Shown here piece by piece: positions 27,832 through 38,480 of a DNA stretch of 64,000 nt (its first letter is position 1; each line of letters begins with the position of its first letter). The position numbers and the translations under genes are program-made. Under the pieces are notes generated by a model, which searched no databases, was not told the origin of the DNA, and saw only the letters and a program-made list of their open reading frames with translations. The stretch comes from Mycobacterium sp. MFM001. GTDB taxonomy: Bacteria; Actinomycetota; Actinomycetes; Mycobacteriales; Mycobacteriaceae. The stretch lies in NCBI RefSeq assembly GCF_003402475.1, contig NZ_BFAB01000017.1, forward strand, positions 16,127-80,126, in the 5' to 3' direction.

Positions 27832-29309
27832 GGCGCCTGCCCGGGTGGGCGGTGGCGCTGGTGGCGGGTGCGTTGCCGGCGCTCGCCTTCCCGGCGCCGT
27901 CATGGTGGTGGCTGGCCTGGTTCGCGCTGGTGCCGCTGCTGCTCGTGGTGCGCGCCGCGCCGACGACGGTCGACGGATCCGTCCGCGCGTGGTGTGGCCT
28001 GGCCGGCTATGTGCTGAGCACCCAATATTGGCTGCTGCCCAGCAGCGGCCCCGCGCTGGTGCTGATGGCCGCCGGAGTCGGGGCGCTGTGGCTGCCGTGG
28101 GGGTGGGCGGCACATCGGCTGTTGGCAGGATCGCCGCTGGCCGCAATGCTGGTCCTGCCCAGCGCGTGGGTAGCGGCGGAGGCGGTGAGGTCTTTGCCGG
28201 GTCTGGGCGGCCCGTGGGCTGCGCTGGGCGCCTCGCAGTGGAACCAGCCCGCGACCGCTGCCTCGGCCGCGGTGGGCGGCATGTGGCTGACCAGCTTTCT
28301 GATCGTCGCGGTGAACGCGGCGATCGCCGGGATGGTTCTACAGCGGCGCCGCGCAATCCCACTGGTCACGGCGGTAGTGTGCGCGGGACTCGGGCCCGCC
28401 TGGTTCGCGCTGGGGCCGGCGCCTCCGGCGGGCGCGACGGCGCGGGTGGCGCTGGTGCAGCCGGGCGTCATCGACGACTCCGCCGCCCGACAGGCGGCCT
28501 CGGAAGCGCTCACCGCCACGCTGGCGGGCCGGCACGTTGACCTTGTCGTCTGGGGTGAGAGCAGCGTCGGCGCCGATCCGGCCGGCCACCCGGAGGTGGC
28601 GCGGCGGCTGACCGAACTGTCCCGACGGGTCGGCGCCTACCTGCTGGTCAACGTCGACGCGCCGGCTCCGGGCGGCGGGATCTACAAGTCAGCGGTGTTG
28701 GTCGGGCCGGCGGGACTGCTGGGTTTCTACAGCAAGACGCGGCTGGTGCCGTTCGGCGAATACGTCCCGCTGCGACCACTGCTCGGCTGGCTCACCCGCC
28801 ACACCAAGGCGGCCGGCGAGGACCGGCGTCGCGGCGACGGACCGGTGGTGCTGAACGCCGGCTCGCTCGCCATTGGCCCGTTGATCAGTTTCGAAGCGAT
28901 CTTCCCCGACCTGCCCCGCCGCGAGGTGCAGCTCGGCGCCGAGCTGCTCGTGTACCAGACGTCAACGTCGACGTTCCAGGGAAGCTGGGCTCAGCCGCAG
29001 TTGGCCGGCGCGGTCGCGATGCGCGCCGTCGAAGTCGGGCATCCGGCGGTGCATGCCGGATTGTCCGGCGACAGCGCGGCTTTCGACGCGCGGGGCCGCA
29101 CACTTGCCTGGTGTTCGTCGGGCTATCGCGGCGTGGTCGTCGTCGACGTTCCGCTCGGATCGCACACCACCCCGTACCAGCGGCTCGGTGATTGGTTGCC
29201 GGCGTTGGCATTTGCGATCCTCGCCGGCGCCGGCGTGGTGGCTATTGTGCGGTCGCGCGGCTCACGGCGTGGTGTGCACGATCAACACGTCGACCTTGGC
29301 CCGGCGTGA
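27828..29309 (+). CDS. Apolipoprotein N-acyltransferase homologue with Ser in place of the catalytic Cys
   Basis: A 493-residue membrane protein with N-terminal TM segments (about 7-195), a periplasmic nitrilase domain (about 205-460) and a C-terminal TM helix. Lnt adds the third acyl chain to lipoproteins through a Glu-Lys-Cys triad. Glu244 (VVWGESS) and Lys303 (YSKTRLVPFGEYVP) are present, but the Cys position reads LISFEAIFP, Ser354. From memory, a second mycobacterial Lnt homologue with this Cys-to-Ser change exists (Rv2262c type). The GTG start overlaps the Hsp70-like gene as GTGA. The last 48 bp overlap the stress-protein gene antisense. It is probably catalytically altered or inactive as an acyltransferase. 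Confidence 0.85.
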   Translation: MRRLPGWAVALVAGALPALAFPAPSWWWLAWFALVPLLLVVRAAPTTVDGSVRAWCGLAGYVLSTQYWLLPSSGPALVLMAAGVGALWLPWGWAAHRLLAGSPLAAMLVLPSAWVAAEAVRSLPGLGGPWAALGASQWNQPATAASAAVGGMWLTSFLIVAVNAAIAGMVLQRRRAIPLVTAVVCAGLGPAWFALGPAPPAGATARVALVQPGVIDDSAARQAASEALTATLAGRHVDLVVWGESSVGADPAGHPEVARRLTELSRRVGAYLLVNVDAPAPGGGIYKSAVLVGPAGLLGFYSKTRLVPFGEYVPLRPLLGWLTRHTKAAGEDRRRGDGPVVLNAGSLAIGPLISFEAIFPDLPRREVQLGAELLVYQTSTSTFQGSWAQPQLAGAVAMRAVEVGHPAVHAGLSGDSAAFDARGRTLAWCSSGYRGVVVVDVPLGSHTTPYQRLGDWLPALAFAILAGAGVVAIVRSRGSRRGVHDQHVDLGPA

Positions 29310-29705
29310 GACGTTGGCCGGCACCGATCCGAGCAGCCGGCCGGCGATCGTGCTCAAGCCGACGTTCCCGACGACCAGCAGGTCGGCGTTGACTTCTTCG
29401 GCGAGGCCGACAAGAGCGTCGACCGGAGCGCCGACGACCGACCGTTCCTCGATATTCTTGGCGCCCGCGGCGTGAGCCCGGTCTTTGGCCTCGCGCAGGA
29501 TCGCGTAAATCGGGGCGCTGCCCGACACCTTGTAGCTCTCGTCCTTCAAGACGTCGGCGGCCCGCGGGTCCTCGTGCTGGGGCAGGTACGCCGTCGCGAT
29601 GATCAGCTTCGCGTCCGCCCCGGCGATGTTGCCTGCCCGGTCGACCGCGCGCAGCGATGAGTCCGAGCCGTCGGTTCCCACCACCACGGTCTTATAGGCG
29701 CTCAT
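29262..29705 (-). CDS. Universal stress protein (Rv1636/TB15.3-like)
   Basis: A 147-residue single UspA domain. The ATP/nucleotide motif is recognisable as the run from VVGNVGLSTIAGR to the glycine and serine before NVSRRAKVD, and VVGTDGSDSS forms the N-terminal loop. The M. tuberculosis counterpart Rv1636 is known to bind cAMP, which fits the two cyclases in this window. A GGGAGGG lies just before the ATG, and TACTGT upstream is a -10 candidate. It converges with the Lnt-like gene. Confidence 0.93.
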   Translation of the reverse strand: MSAYKTVVVGTDGSDSSLRAVDRAGNIAGADAKLIIATAYLPQHEDPRAADVLKDESYKVSGSAPIYAILREAKDRAHAAGAKNIEERSVVGAPVDALVGLAEEVNADLLVVGNVGLSTIAGRLLGSVPANVSRRAKVDVLIVHTTP

Positions 29706-29978
29706 TTACCCTCCCAGGTGTCGGTTGCTACGCCAACCCAAGACAGTATCGCTTTGCCGGATGCCAGGGTTGGATTTGCGATACACCACACGGGCGGCGC
29801 CAGCCGGTATGGCGCACCCCGCGATTGGCGCTCCGGCGCATGCCGCCGTCGATGGACACTCGACGTGATTGGGATACCCTGCCCACCAGGGCATTTCATT
29901 GGACAATGCCGCTAGCGGGCGGTCGCGTGGTTGAACAGCCCCACTATTGGCAATGAAGTTCACCACAGGAGCCCTACA

Positions 29979-31556
29979 GTGACAGGCAATATGGCTGCCC
30001 CGATAGTCGACGAGCCCGCGGCCGCGGTCGCCTCGAGCGGTCCGCGGCCGCGGCCTCGTGGCAGGGTCCTCGACCCGTTGGTGATTGCGGTGCTGGCGGC
30101 CGTCCTCAGCGGCGCCGCGGCCAGCCGCCCGTCGTTGTGGTTCGACGAGGGGGCGACGATCTCGGCGTCGGCCAGCCGCTCGTTGTCCCAGCTGTGGCGG
30201 CTGCTGGGGCATATCGACGCCGTCCACGGCCTGTATTACCTGCTGATGCACGGCTGGTTCGCGGTGTTTCCGCCGACGGAATTCTGGTCGCGGGTGCCGA
30301 GCGCTCTGGCCGTCGGGGCCGCCGCGGCCGGTGTGGTGGTCTTCGCGAGGCAGTTCTCGCCGCGCAGCACCGCGGTGTGCGCGGGCATCGTGTTCGCGAT
30401 CTTGCCGCGAGTGACGTGGGCCGGTATCGAAGCTCGCCCCTACGCGCTGGAAGCGACTGCCGCCGTGTGGCTGACGGTCTTGTTCGTGGTGTCGGTGCGC
30501 CGCAACCGGCCGTGGCTGTGGCTGCTCTACACGCTGGCGCTGATGCTGTCGATTCTGTTGAGCATCAACCTGTCACTGCTGATTCTGGTTTTCGCCGCGG
30601 CGCTGCCGCTGCTTGCGCGCGGAAAGTCTGCCGTCATCTGGTGGACAGCCACCTCGCTCGCCGCGCTTGCACTCATGACGCCGTTCATGGTGTTCGCGCA
30701 CAGCCAGGTGTGGCAGGTCAAGTGGATCACGACGCTGAAGCGAAACCTGTTTCTCGACGTCGTGCACCGCCAGTATTTCGACCACAGCGTCCCGTTCGCG
30801 ATTCTCGCGGGCGTGGTCGTACTGGCGGCCATCGTGGCTCGGCTGGCCGGCCGCCCCGCCCCGCCGGGCGATATGCGCCGTCTGCTGATCCTCTGCGTCG
30901 CCTGGATCGTCCTGCCCACCGGCCTGATCCTCATCTACTCGGCGATCGGCGAGCCCATCTACTACCCGCGTTACCTGATCCTTACCGCGCCGGCTGCGGC
31001 CGTCGTGCTGGCGATCTGCATTGTCACGATCGCCCGCAAGCCCTGGGCGATCGCCGGTGTGCTGATCCTGTTCGCCGCGGCTGCGTTCCCGAATTACCTT
31101 TTCACGCAACGTGGTCCGTATGCGAAAGAAGGCTGGGACTACAGCCAGGTGGCCGACGTCATCGCCGCTCACTCGTCGCCCGGTGACTGCCTGGTGGTCG
31201 ACAACACTGTGCGCTGGCTGCCCGGGCCCATCCGCGCGCTGCTGGCGACGCGGCCGGCGGCGTTTGCGCCGCTGGCTGACGTCGAACGCGGTGCCTCCGG
31301 GCCCGAGCACGGCACGCTGTGGGACGGCCACGTCGCCGTGTGGCTGGTGCTGCCGCGGCTGAACAAATGCACCACCGTGTGGACGATTTCGAGTCGCGAC
31401 AAGACGCTGCCCGACCACCAGAGCGGCACGTCACTTCCGCCGGGACCGCTACTGGGTCATGCGCCTGCGTATCAGTTCGCCGGCGAACTCGGCTTCCACA
31501 TCGTCGAACGCTGGCAATTCCATTACTCCCAGGTGACCAAGTCCATTCGGGGCTAG
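29979..31556 (+). CDS. capA: GT-C mannosyltransferase of the LAM-capping type
   Basis: Matches Rv1635c, which, as I recall, adds the first mannose of the lipoarabinomannan cap from polyprenyl-phosphate mannose (CapA). The 525 residues have about ten TM segments; the first extracytoplasmic loop carries the GT-C acidic pair in SLWFDEGATISAS. A soluble C-terminal part follows residue 370. The GTG at 29979 (VTGNMAAPIVDEP) is chosen because AGGAG lies seven bases upstream; the earlier ATG has none. Presence of this gene supports a slow-growing mycobacterium with ManLAM. Confidence 0.85.
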   Translation: MTGNMAAPIVDEPAAAVASSGPRPRPRGRVLDPLVIAVLAAVLSGAAASRPSLWFDEGATISASASRSLSQLWRLLGHIDAVHGLYYLLMHGWFAVFPPTEFWSRVPSALAVGAAAAGVVVFARQFSPRSTAVCAGIVFAILPRVTWAGIEARPYALEATAAVWLTVLFVVSVRRNRPWLWLLYTLALMLSILLSINLSLLILVFAAALPLLARGKSAVIWWTATSLAALALMTPFMVFAHSQVWQVKWITTLKRNLFLDVVHRQYFDHSVPFAILAGVVVLAAIVARLAGRPAPPGDMRRLLILCVAWIVLPTGLILIYSAIGEPIYYPRYLILTAPAAAVVLAICIVTIARKPWAIAGVLILFAAAAFPNYLFTQRGPYAKEGWDYSQVADVIAAHSSPGDCLVVDNTVRWLPGPIRALLATRPAAFAPLADVERGASGPEHGTLWDGHVAVWLVLPRLNKCTTVWTISSRDKTLPDHQSGTSLPPGPLLGHAPAYQFAGELGFHIVERWQFHYSQVTKSIRG

Positions 31557-31571
31557 CGGCGAGGCGGGACC

Positions 31572-32441
31572 CTAGCGTGCTTGGCCGTGCCGCGGGCCGA
31601 ATACCCCTGCCGGGAACACGTCCGCGGCCCGGATGGCCTCGCGAATCGCCGCCGCGAAGCCGATCAGCTCGTCGGCCTCATCCGCGGACAGTGTCCGCGA
31701 CGGCGCGTATCCCAGCTCGTCGGTGAGATCCTCGATACGGGACCGAAGTTCGGTGCCGGCCGGCGTCAACTCACCTGCAGCGCGCATGATCCCGCGCGCA
31801 ATGAGGTTCTCCGTGACTGCGCTCCACTCGTCGGTGCTCCACCCCCGCAGCCGTCGCGCGGATTCGGCGCTGAAACCGATTCCTGTTGCGGTATGGGTGA
31901 TCAACGCCTCCAGCCCGCCGAGTCCTTCGGTGACCAGGACGGCGATGTGCCCGTCGCCGCGGTACTCACGCAGCAACGTGATCGCGTGCCACAGCTGCAC
32001 GACCGGGACGTCAGGCCACGGCAATTCCGCGTGGCCCGCATACAGCGGCCGACCGTCAGCATTCGGGATCGACTCGACGACACGGCGTAGCAACGACGCC
32101 GCCCGCGCCAATTCCGTTGAGCCACTGAGCTGTTCACCGAGCACTCGGGGCAGCGCGGTCGCGACGATCTCATAGCGAACCCGCGTCACTGTCTCCGGCG
32201 ACGCTAACTCCCAGGCGGCCGGAATCGCACTGGCCACCAGCCGCGGGTTGAAGTTATAGAACGTTGCCGCAACGACATTCGCCGGCACGGCGCCCATCGG
32301 TGCGGAGCGGCTGGCGAAATAGTGGGTGCGGAAGTCCATGCCGAGTTCGCCGAACTTCTCGTTGGCGTCCGGCAGGAAGTAGACCAGCGCGTGCAAGGCG
32401 TCCAGGGAGCGGGTCAGCCGTCCGGCGGCGAAAGCGTCCAC
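31572..32441 (-). CDS. SCO6745-family protein
   Basis: A 289-residue soluble protein of the actinobacterial SCO6745 family, named after the Streptomyces member; no biochemical role is established that I know of. It has repeated helical segments and a C-terminal winged-helix-like region (RGIMRAAGELTPAGTELRSRIEDLTD). Conserved segments are HALVYFLPDANEKF and DFRTHYFASRSAPMG. It lies ten bases after the MFS transporter stop on the same strand and converges with the mannosyltransferase gene. Regulation by it is a guess. Confidence 0.75.
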   Translation of the reverse strand: MDAFAAGRLTRSLDALHALVYFLPDANEKFGELGMDFRTHYFASRSAPMGAVPANVVAATFYNFNPRLVASAIPAAWELASPETVTRVRYEIVATALPRVLGEQLSGSTELARAASLLRRVVESIPNADGRPLYAGHAELPWPDVPVVQLWHAITLLREYRGDGHIAVLVTEGLGGLEALITHTATGIGFSAESARRLRGWSTDEWSAVTENLIARGIMRAAGELTPAGTELRSRIEDLTDELGYAPSRTLSADEADELIGFAAAIREAIRAADVFPAGVFGPRHGQAR

Positions 32442-32451
32442 TCGGCTGAGA

Positions 32452-33839
32452 CTAGCTCTGGCCGCGGGTGGCCCGGTAGGAGGCCAGCACGCCGACCGCC
32501 GCCAGCACTGCGAACACCGCGAACAGCCAGCGGGCCGCCATCACTTCCCCGCCCTCGGCGCTGTTGACCACGACGCCGGCCAGTCCGGCACCGAACGCCC
32601 CGGAGATCAGCTGGACCACGTTGATGGCAGCCGCCGCCTCGCCGCCTTCGCCGGGGTCGTCGACGCGCTCCATCGCCCAGGCGGACAGGTGCGGCCAGGC
32701 CGCCCCGATTCCGATTCCGGTGATCAGCAGAGCGAACGCCCAGAGCGCGACGACGCCGACCGGTGCGTTGTCGACCTGCGTGACCGCGCCGAGCGCCAGC
32801 CCGACCGCCATGATCAGCGGCGCGGCCGCAACTACGCGGGCGACGACGCGCGTGCTGTTCAGCGATGCGCTGACGATCTCGCTGACGGTCCAGCCGACCG
32901 CCAGCGCCGCCCCCAGGAAACCGGCCACCACTGGGGTCAGGTGTGCCAGTCGCTGACCGAACAGCGGCACGTACATGTCGACCATCGCCGCGGCCATCAG
33001 CAACGCCAGGGTCAGGTAGATCCATTTCAGCGGGCCGGAGCCAAAAGCACTGGGCGGCAACACCGCTGCCGACACCTGCCGATCGACCACCAAGAACAGT
33101 CCGGCCAGGACCAGGCTGGCCGCGAGCAGCGCTGCGGTCGCGATGTTGTTGTGCGGAACCTCCGCGACGCTGACCGCCAGCGCGGCAGTGCCGAGCAGCA
33201 GCAGCGACCACCCCGGCACCTTGAGCCCCGGTGCGGCGCCGCTGCGGCCGGCGGACAGCACGACGGGGACCAGTAGGCCCATCGCCGCGGTCAGCACCGC
33301 CATCGCGCCGAACGCCCAGCGCCACAGCCCGAACTGCGCGAAAAAGCCGCCCATCGCCGGCCCGACCACCGTCGCGACTCCCCACATCGCCGACACCAGT
33401 GCCGACGCCCGGGTCCACAGCTCGCGCGGCAGAGCCGCGTTGATCACCGCATAGCCCAAACCGGCCAACAGGCCGCCGGCCGCGCCCTGCAGGGTCCGGC
33501 CGGCCACCAGGACTTCCATGCTGGGCGCCGCGGCGCACACCATGCTGCCGATCGCGAACACCACCAGCCCCAGCAGATACGACGCTCGGGCCCCGACGCG
33601 CTGCAACGCGGCGTAGACCGTGGTGGCCGCGACCACCGAACCCACCAGATACAGCGTTGTCACCCAGGCATATAGCCGCTCGCCGCCGATGTCGGCGACG
33701 GTGCTGGGCAGCAGGCTGATCGTCAGGAACTCGTTGGTGGCGTACAGCGCCACCCCGCCTGCCAGCAGCGTCGAGGTCCCCAGATACCTGGGCCCGAGCA
33801 GCGCCCGCCAACTGCCGGTGCCGGAGATGGCGGTGTCCG

Positions 33840-33843
<4 letters not shown>
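32452..33843 (-). CDS. MFS transporter (Rv1634-like)
   Basis: The 463-residue protein has about 14 hydrophobic segments, as in the DHA2-type drug:proton antiporters. The loop-2/3 motif region reads LQRVGARASYLLG, and GRTLQGAAGGLLAGLGY is the conserved motif of TM4. It matches Rv1634, a putative drug efflux protein. The GTG start overlaps the uvrB stop as GTGA, so it is co-translated with uvrB. Substrate unknown. Confidence 0.9.
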
Positions 33844-36008
<2,165 letters not shown>

Positions 36009-36014
36009 ATCAAA

Positions 36015-36037
36015 AGCCTAGAACCAGGCACCGACAA
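36015..36037 (-). promoter_or_regulatory. RecA-NDp (PafBC-type) damage promoter of uvrB
   Basis: The minus strand reads TTGTCGGTG, eight bases, then TAGGCT. This is an exact fit to TTGTCRGTG-N8-TAGGNT, the mycobacterial RecA-independent damage promoter controlled by PafBC. TAGGCT is followed by seven bases and then the uvrB ATG, so the transcript would be leaderless. No LexA box is present. Confidence 0.9.
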
Positions 36038-36066
36038 GCAGTGTTCCCCCGGCTTATGCTGGCGCT

Positions 36067-36573
36067 ATTCATCCGCCCAAGCACGAGACATTCGACCTGG
36101 TAGCCCGCACCAACACCGATCCCAAGGGCATCGTGCGGGCCGTCGACGAGTACACGGTGCGCCCCTGGGGCCTGTACATGGCCCGCCCGGCGCCCCACCG
36201 CAAACAGTTCCACTACCTCCAGTCGTGGCTGCTGCCGTCGCTGGGTCTGCGGGCCACGGTCTTCCACTTCAATCCCGGCCACGAACGCGACTTCGACTAC
36301 TACCTCGACGTCGGCGAATACACACCCGGACCCGCGGTGTGGCGTTCCGAGGACCATTACCTGGACCTGGAGGTACGCACCGGTAGCGGAGTGCAACTCG
36401 CCGATGTCAACGAGTTACTCGTGGCCGTGCGGCACCACCTCCTGACCCCGGAATGTGCCGAGTTGGCGGTGCAACGCGCGGTCGCCGCCGTCGACGGCCT
36501 GGCCCGGCATGGCTACGACCTACAGCGCTGGCTGGCGACTAAAGGCATGGAGCTCACCTGGCGCGCTGAGTAG
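36067..36573 (+). CDS. DUF402 protein (Rv1632c-like), possible ATT start
   Basis: The DUF402 barrel is related to nucleoside di/triphosphatases and to RNA-associated FomD-type proteins; its activity here is unknown. The core HFNPGHERDFDYYLDVGEY and SEDHYLDLEV is intact. A GTG at 36133 would give 146 residues, about the annotated Rv1632c length, but upstream in-frame codons encode HPPKHETFDLVARTNTDPKG, which looks conserved. No ATG, GTG, CTG or TTG lies in frame before it; ATT at 36067 is the only candidate. CCGACA-N18-TATGCT would place transcription start on that ATT. Divergent from uvrB. Confidence 0.75.
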   Translation: MHPPKHETFDLVARTNTDPKGIVRAVDEYTVRPWGLYMARPAPHRKQFHYLQSWLLPSLGLRATVFHFNPGHERDFDYYLDVGEYTPGPAVWRSEDHYLDLEVRTGSGVQLADVNELLVAVRHHLLTPECAELAVQRAVAAVDGLARHGYDLQRWLATKGMELTWRAE

Positions 36574-36603
36574 TGCGCAACCGGCGCGGGTACTTCCCTG
36601 GGT

Positions 36604-37581
36604 ATGGCGCTACGCGAGACCGACCTGCCCGACGAGCCGGTGCCCGACTGGCGAGCCCCGATGCTCGCCACCCTGACCGACCGGCGATTTTCGAACCCGC
36701 AGTGGATCTTCGAGCGCAAGTTCGACGGTGAGCGGTGCCTGGCCTTCCGCGACGGCCACCAGCTGCGACTATTGTCACGGAATCGGCAGCCGCTCAACGG
36801 GACTTATCCGGAGCTGGTCGATGCTCTCGCCGCGCAACGGACATCCAGGTATGTCGTGGACGGCGAGGTGGTGGCATTCCAGGGACGGCGGACCAGCTTC
36901 GCCCGGTTACAGGGCCGGCTGGGTATCACCAACCCCAAACAGGCCCGGGCTACGGGAATAGCGGTGGTCTACTACATCTTCGACCTGCTGCACCTGGACG
37001 GGCACCGCACCACCGAGCTGCCGCTGGCATGGCGTAAGCGGCTCCTGCGCAATATGTTTCAGTTCAGCGATCCGCTGCGATTCACCGCCCACCGGGTGCA
37101 GAATGGCGAGGCCGTGTACCACGCCGCATGCGCGCGCGGCGACGAAGGTGTGATCGCCAAGCTCGCCGACGCACCCTATGTGGGCGGCCGGTCAACGAAC
37201 TGGCTGAAATTCAAATGCGTGCGCGACCAAGAGTTCGTGGTCGGCGGCTACACGGCACCGAAAGGCAGCCGGGTCGAGCTGGGTGCGCTGCTCGTCGGTT
37301 ACTACGACGGGCGCGACCTCGTCTACGCCGGCAAGGTGGGTACCGGGTTCGACGACGCGACCCTGCGCAGGCTACACAGCCGACTGTCAACCATCGAGCA
37401 GGACAGGTCGCCCTTCACCCGGGGTCTACCTCGTGAGCACGAAACCCGTTGGGTACGTCCAGAACTCGTTGTCGAGGTGGGTTTCAGCGAATGGACACGC
37501 GACGGCAAACTGCGTCATCCGCGTTACATTGGCTTGCGGACCGACAAAGAAGCCCGCGAGGTGGTCAGGGAGACACGCTGA
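36604..37581 (+). CDS. ATP-dependent DNA ligase, LigD-ligase-domain type
   Basis: Stand-alone ligase of 325 residues with the nucleotidyltransferase domain (1-200) and OB fold (about 205-325). The adenylated lysine is Lys39 in the motif ERKFDGER. Later motifs are DGEVVAF, YYIFDLLHLDG, GDEGVIAKL and WLKFKC. It resembles the ligase domain of LigD or LigC. It is the first gene of a three-gene operon with a primase-polymerase and an Fpg/Nei glycosylase. M. tuberculosis has no such genes here; a similar ligC-polymerase pair is at Rv3730c-Rv3731, from memory. Confidence 0.92.
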   Translation: MALRETDLPDEPVPDWRAPMLATLTDRRFSNPQWIFERKFDGERCLAFRDGHQLRLLSRNRQPLNGTYPELVDALAAQRTSRYVVDGEVVAFQGRRTSFARLQGRLGITNPKQARATGIAVVYYIFDLLHLDGHRTTELPLAWRKRLLRNMFQFSDPLRFTAHRVQNGEAVYHAACARGDEGVIAKLADAPYVGGRSTNWLKFKCVRDQEFVVGGYTAPKGSRVELGALLVGYYDGRDLVYAGKVGTGFDDATLRRLHSRLSTIEQDRSPFTRGLPREHETRWVRPELVVEVGFSEWTRDGKLRHPRYIGLRTDKEAREVVRETR

Positions 37582-38480
37582 TGGCCCGCATCCACGTCGA
37601 GGTCACCCACCCGGACCGGGTGCTGTTCCCCGCAGACGACATCACCAAGGGCGACGTCGTCGACTATTACTCCGAGCTGGCGGACGTGATGGTGCCGCAT
37701 CTGAAGGGCAGACCGCTTACGGTGCAGCGGTTTCCGCGCGGCATCGACGAGGCCGGCTTCATCCAGCAGGACTTCGCCGATTCGATGCCCGACTGGATGG
37801 GCGCCGCACAGGTAACCAAGGAGGACGGCACGGTGGTGCACCCGGTGGTCGAACGTCGGGAAGCACTGGTCTGGCTGGCCAATCAGAACTGCATCACGTT
37901 GCATGCCTGGCAATCTCGGCAGAACCGGCTGGACACACCGGACCTACTGGTGTTCGACCTCGACCCGTCGGGTAGCGAGTTTGCTGCCGTTCGGGCCACC
38001 GCCCGCACCGTCGCCGATGTGCTCGACGACCTCGGTTTGGTGCCGTATCTGCAGACGACCGGATCACGTGGGCTGCACGTGATGGTGCCGCTGAGCGGCA
38101 ATGCCGACTTCGACACCGTTCGCCAGTTCGCCCGTGACGTCGCGGATTTGGTGGCGGCCGACGACCCCCAGCATCGCACGGTGGAAGCCCGTAAGAACAA
38201 GCGCGGTAGTCGCGTCTATCTCGACGTCATGCGAAATGCCTACGCACAGACGGCGGTTGCGCCGTACTCGGTTTGGGCCCGCCGCGGCGCGCCGGTGGCC
38301 ACCCCGCTGGAGTGGGATGAACTGAATTCGCGCGGCTTGCGTGCGGACCGGTTCACGATCCGCGACCTGCCGAAGCGGCTGGCCGGACAACGCGATCCGT
38401 GGGCGGACATGCACCGGCATGCCCGGTCGCTGACCCGCCCACGCCAACGACTGTCGAAATGGCTTGGCGCCCGTGCCTGA
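37581..38480 (+). CDS. LigD-type archaeo-eukaryotic primase polymerase
   Basis: A 299-residue LigD-PolDom homologue (AEP superfamily) that would fill gaps with NTPs or dNTPs during end joining or excision repair. Metal ligands are Asp126 and Asp128 in VFDLDPS, and Asp215 in YLDVMRNAYAQT; the GSRGLHVMVPL loop is present. Its ATG shares one base with the ligase stop (TGATG), so both proteins are made from one message at similar levels. It lacks the phosphoesterase domain of full LigD. Confidence 0.92.
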   Translation: MARIHVEVTHPDRVLFPADDITKGDVVDYYSELADVMVPHLKGRPLTVQRFPRGIDEAGFIQQDFADSMPDWMGAAQVTKEDGTVVHPVVERREALVWLANQNCITLHAWQSRQNRLDTPDLLVFDLDPSGSEFAAVRATARTVADVLDDLGLVPYLQTTGSRGLHVMVPLSGNADFDTVRQFARDVADLVAADDPQHRTVEARKNKRGSRVYLDVMRNAYAQTAVAPYSVWARRGAPVATPLEWDELNSRGLRADRFTIRDLPKRLAGQRDPWADMHRHARSLTRPRQRLSKWLGARA

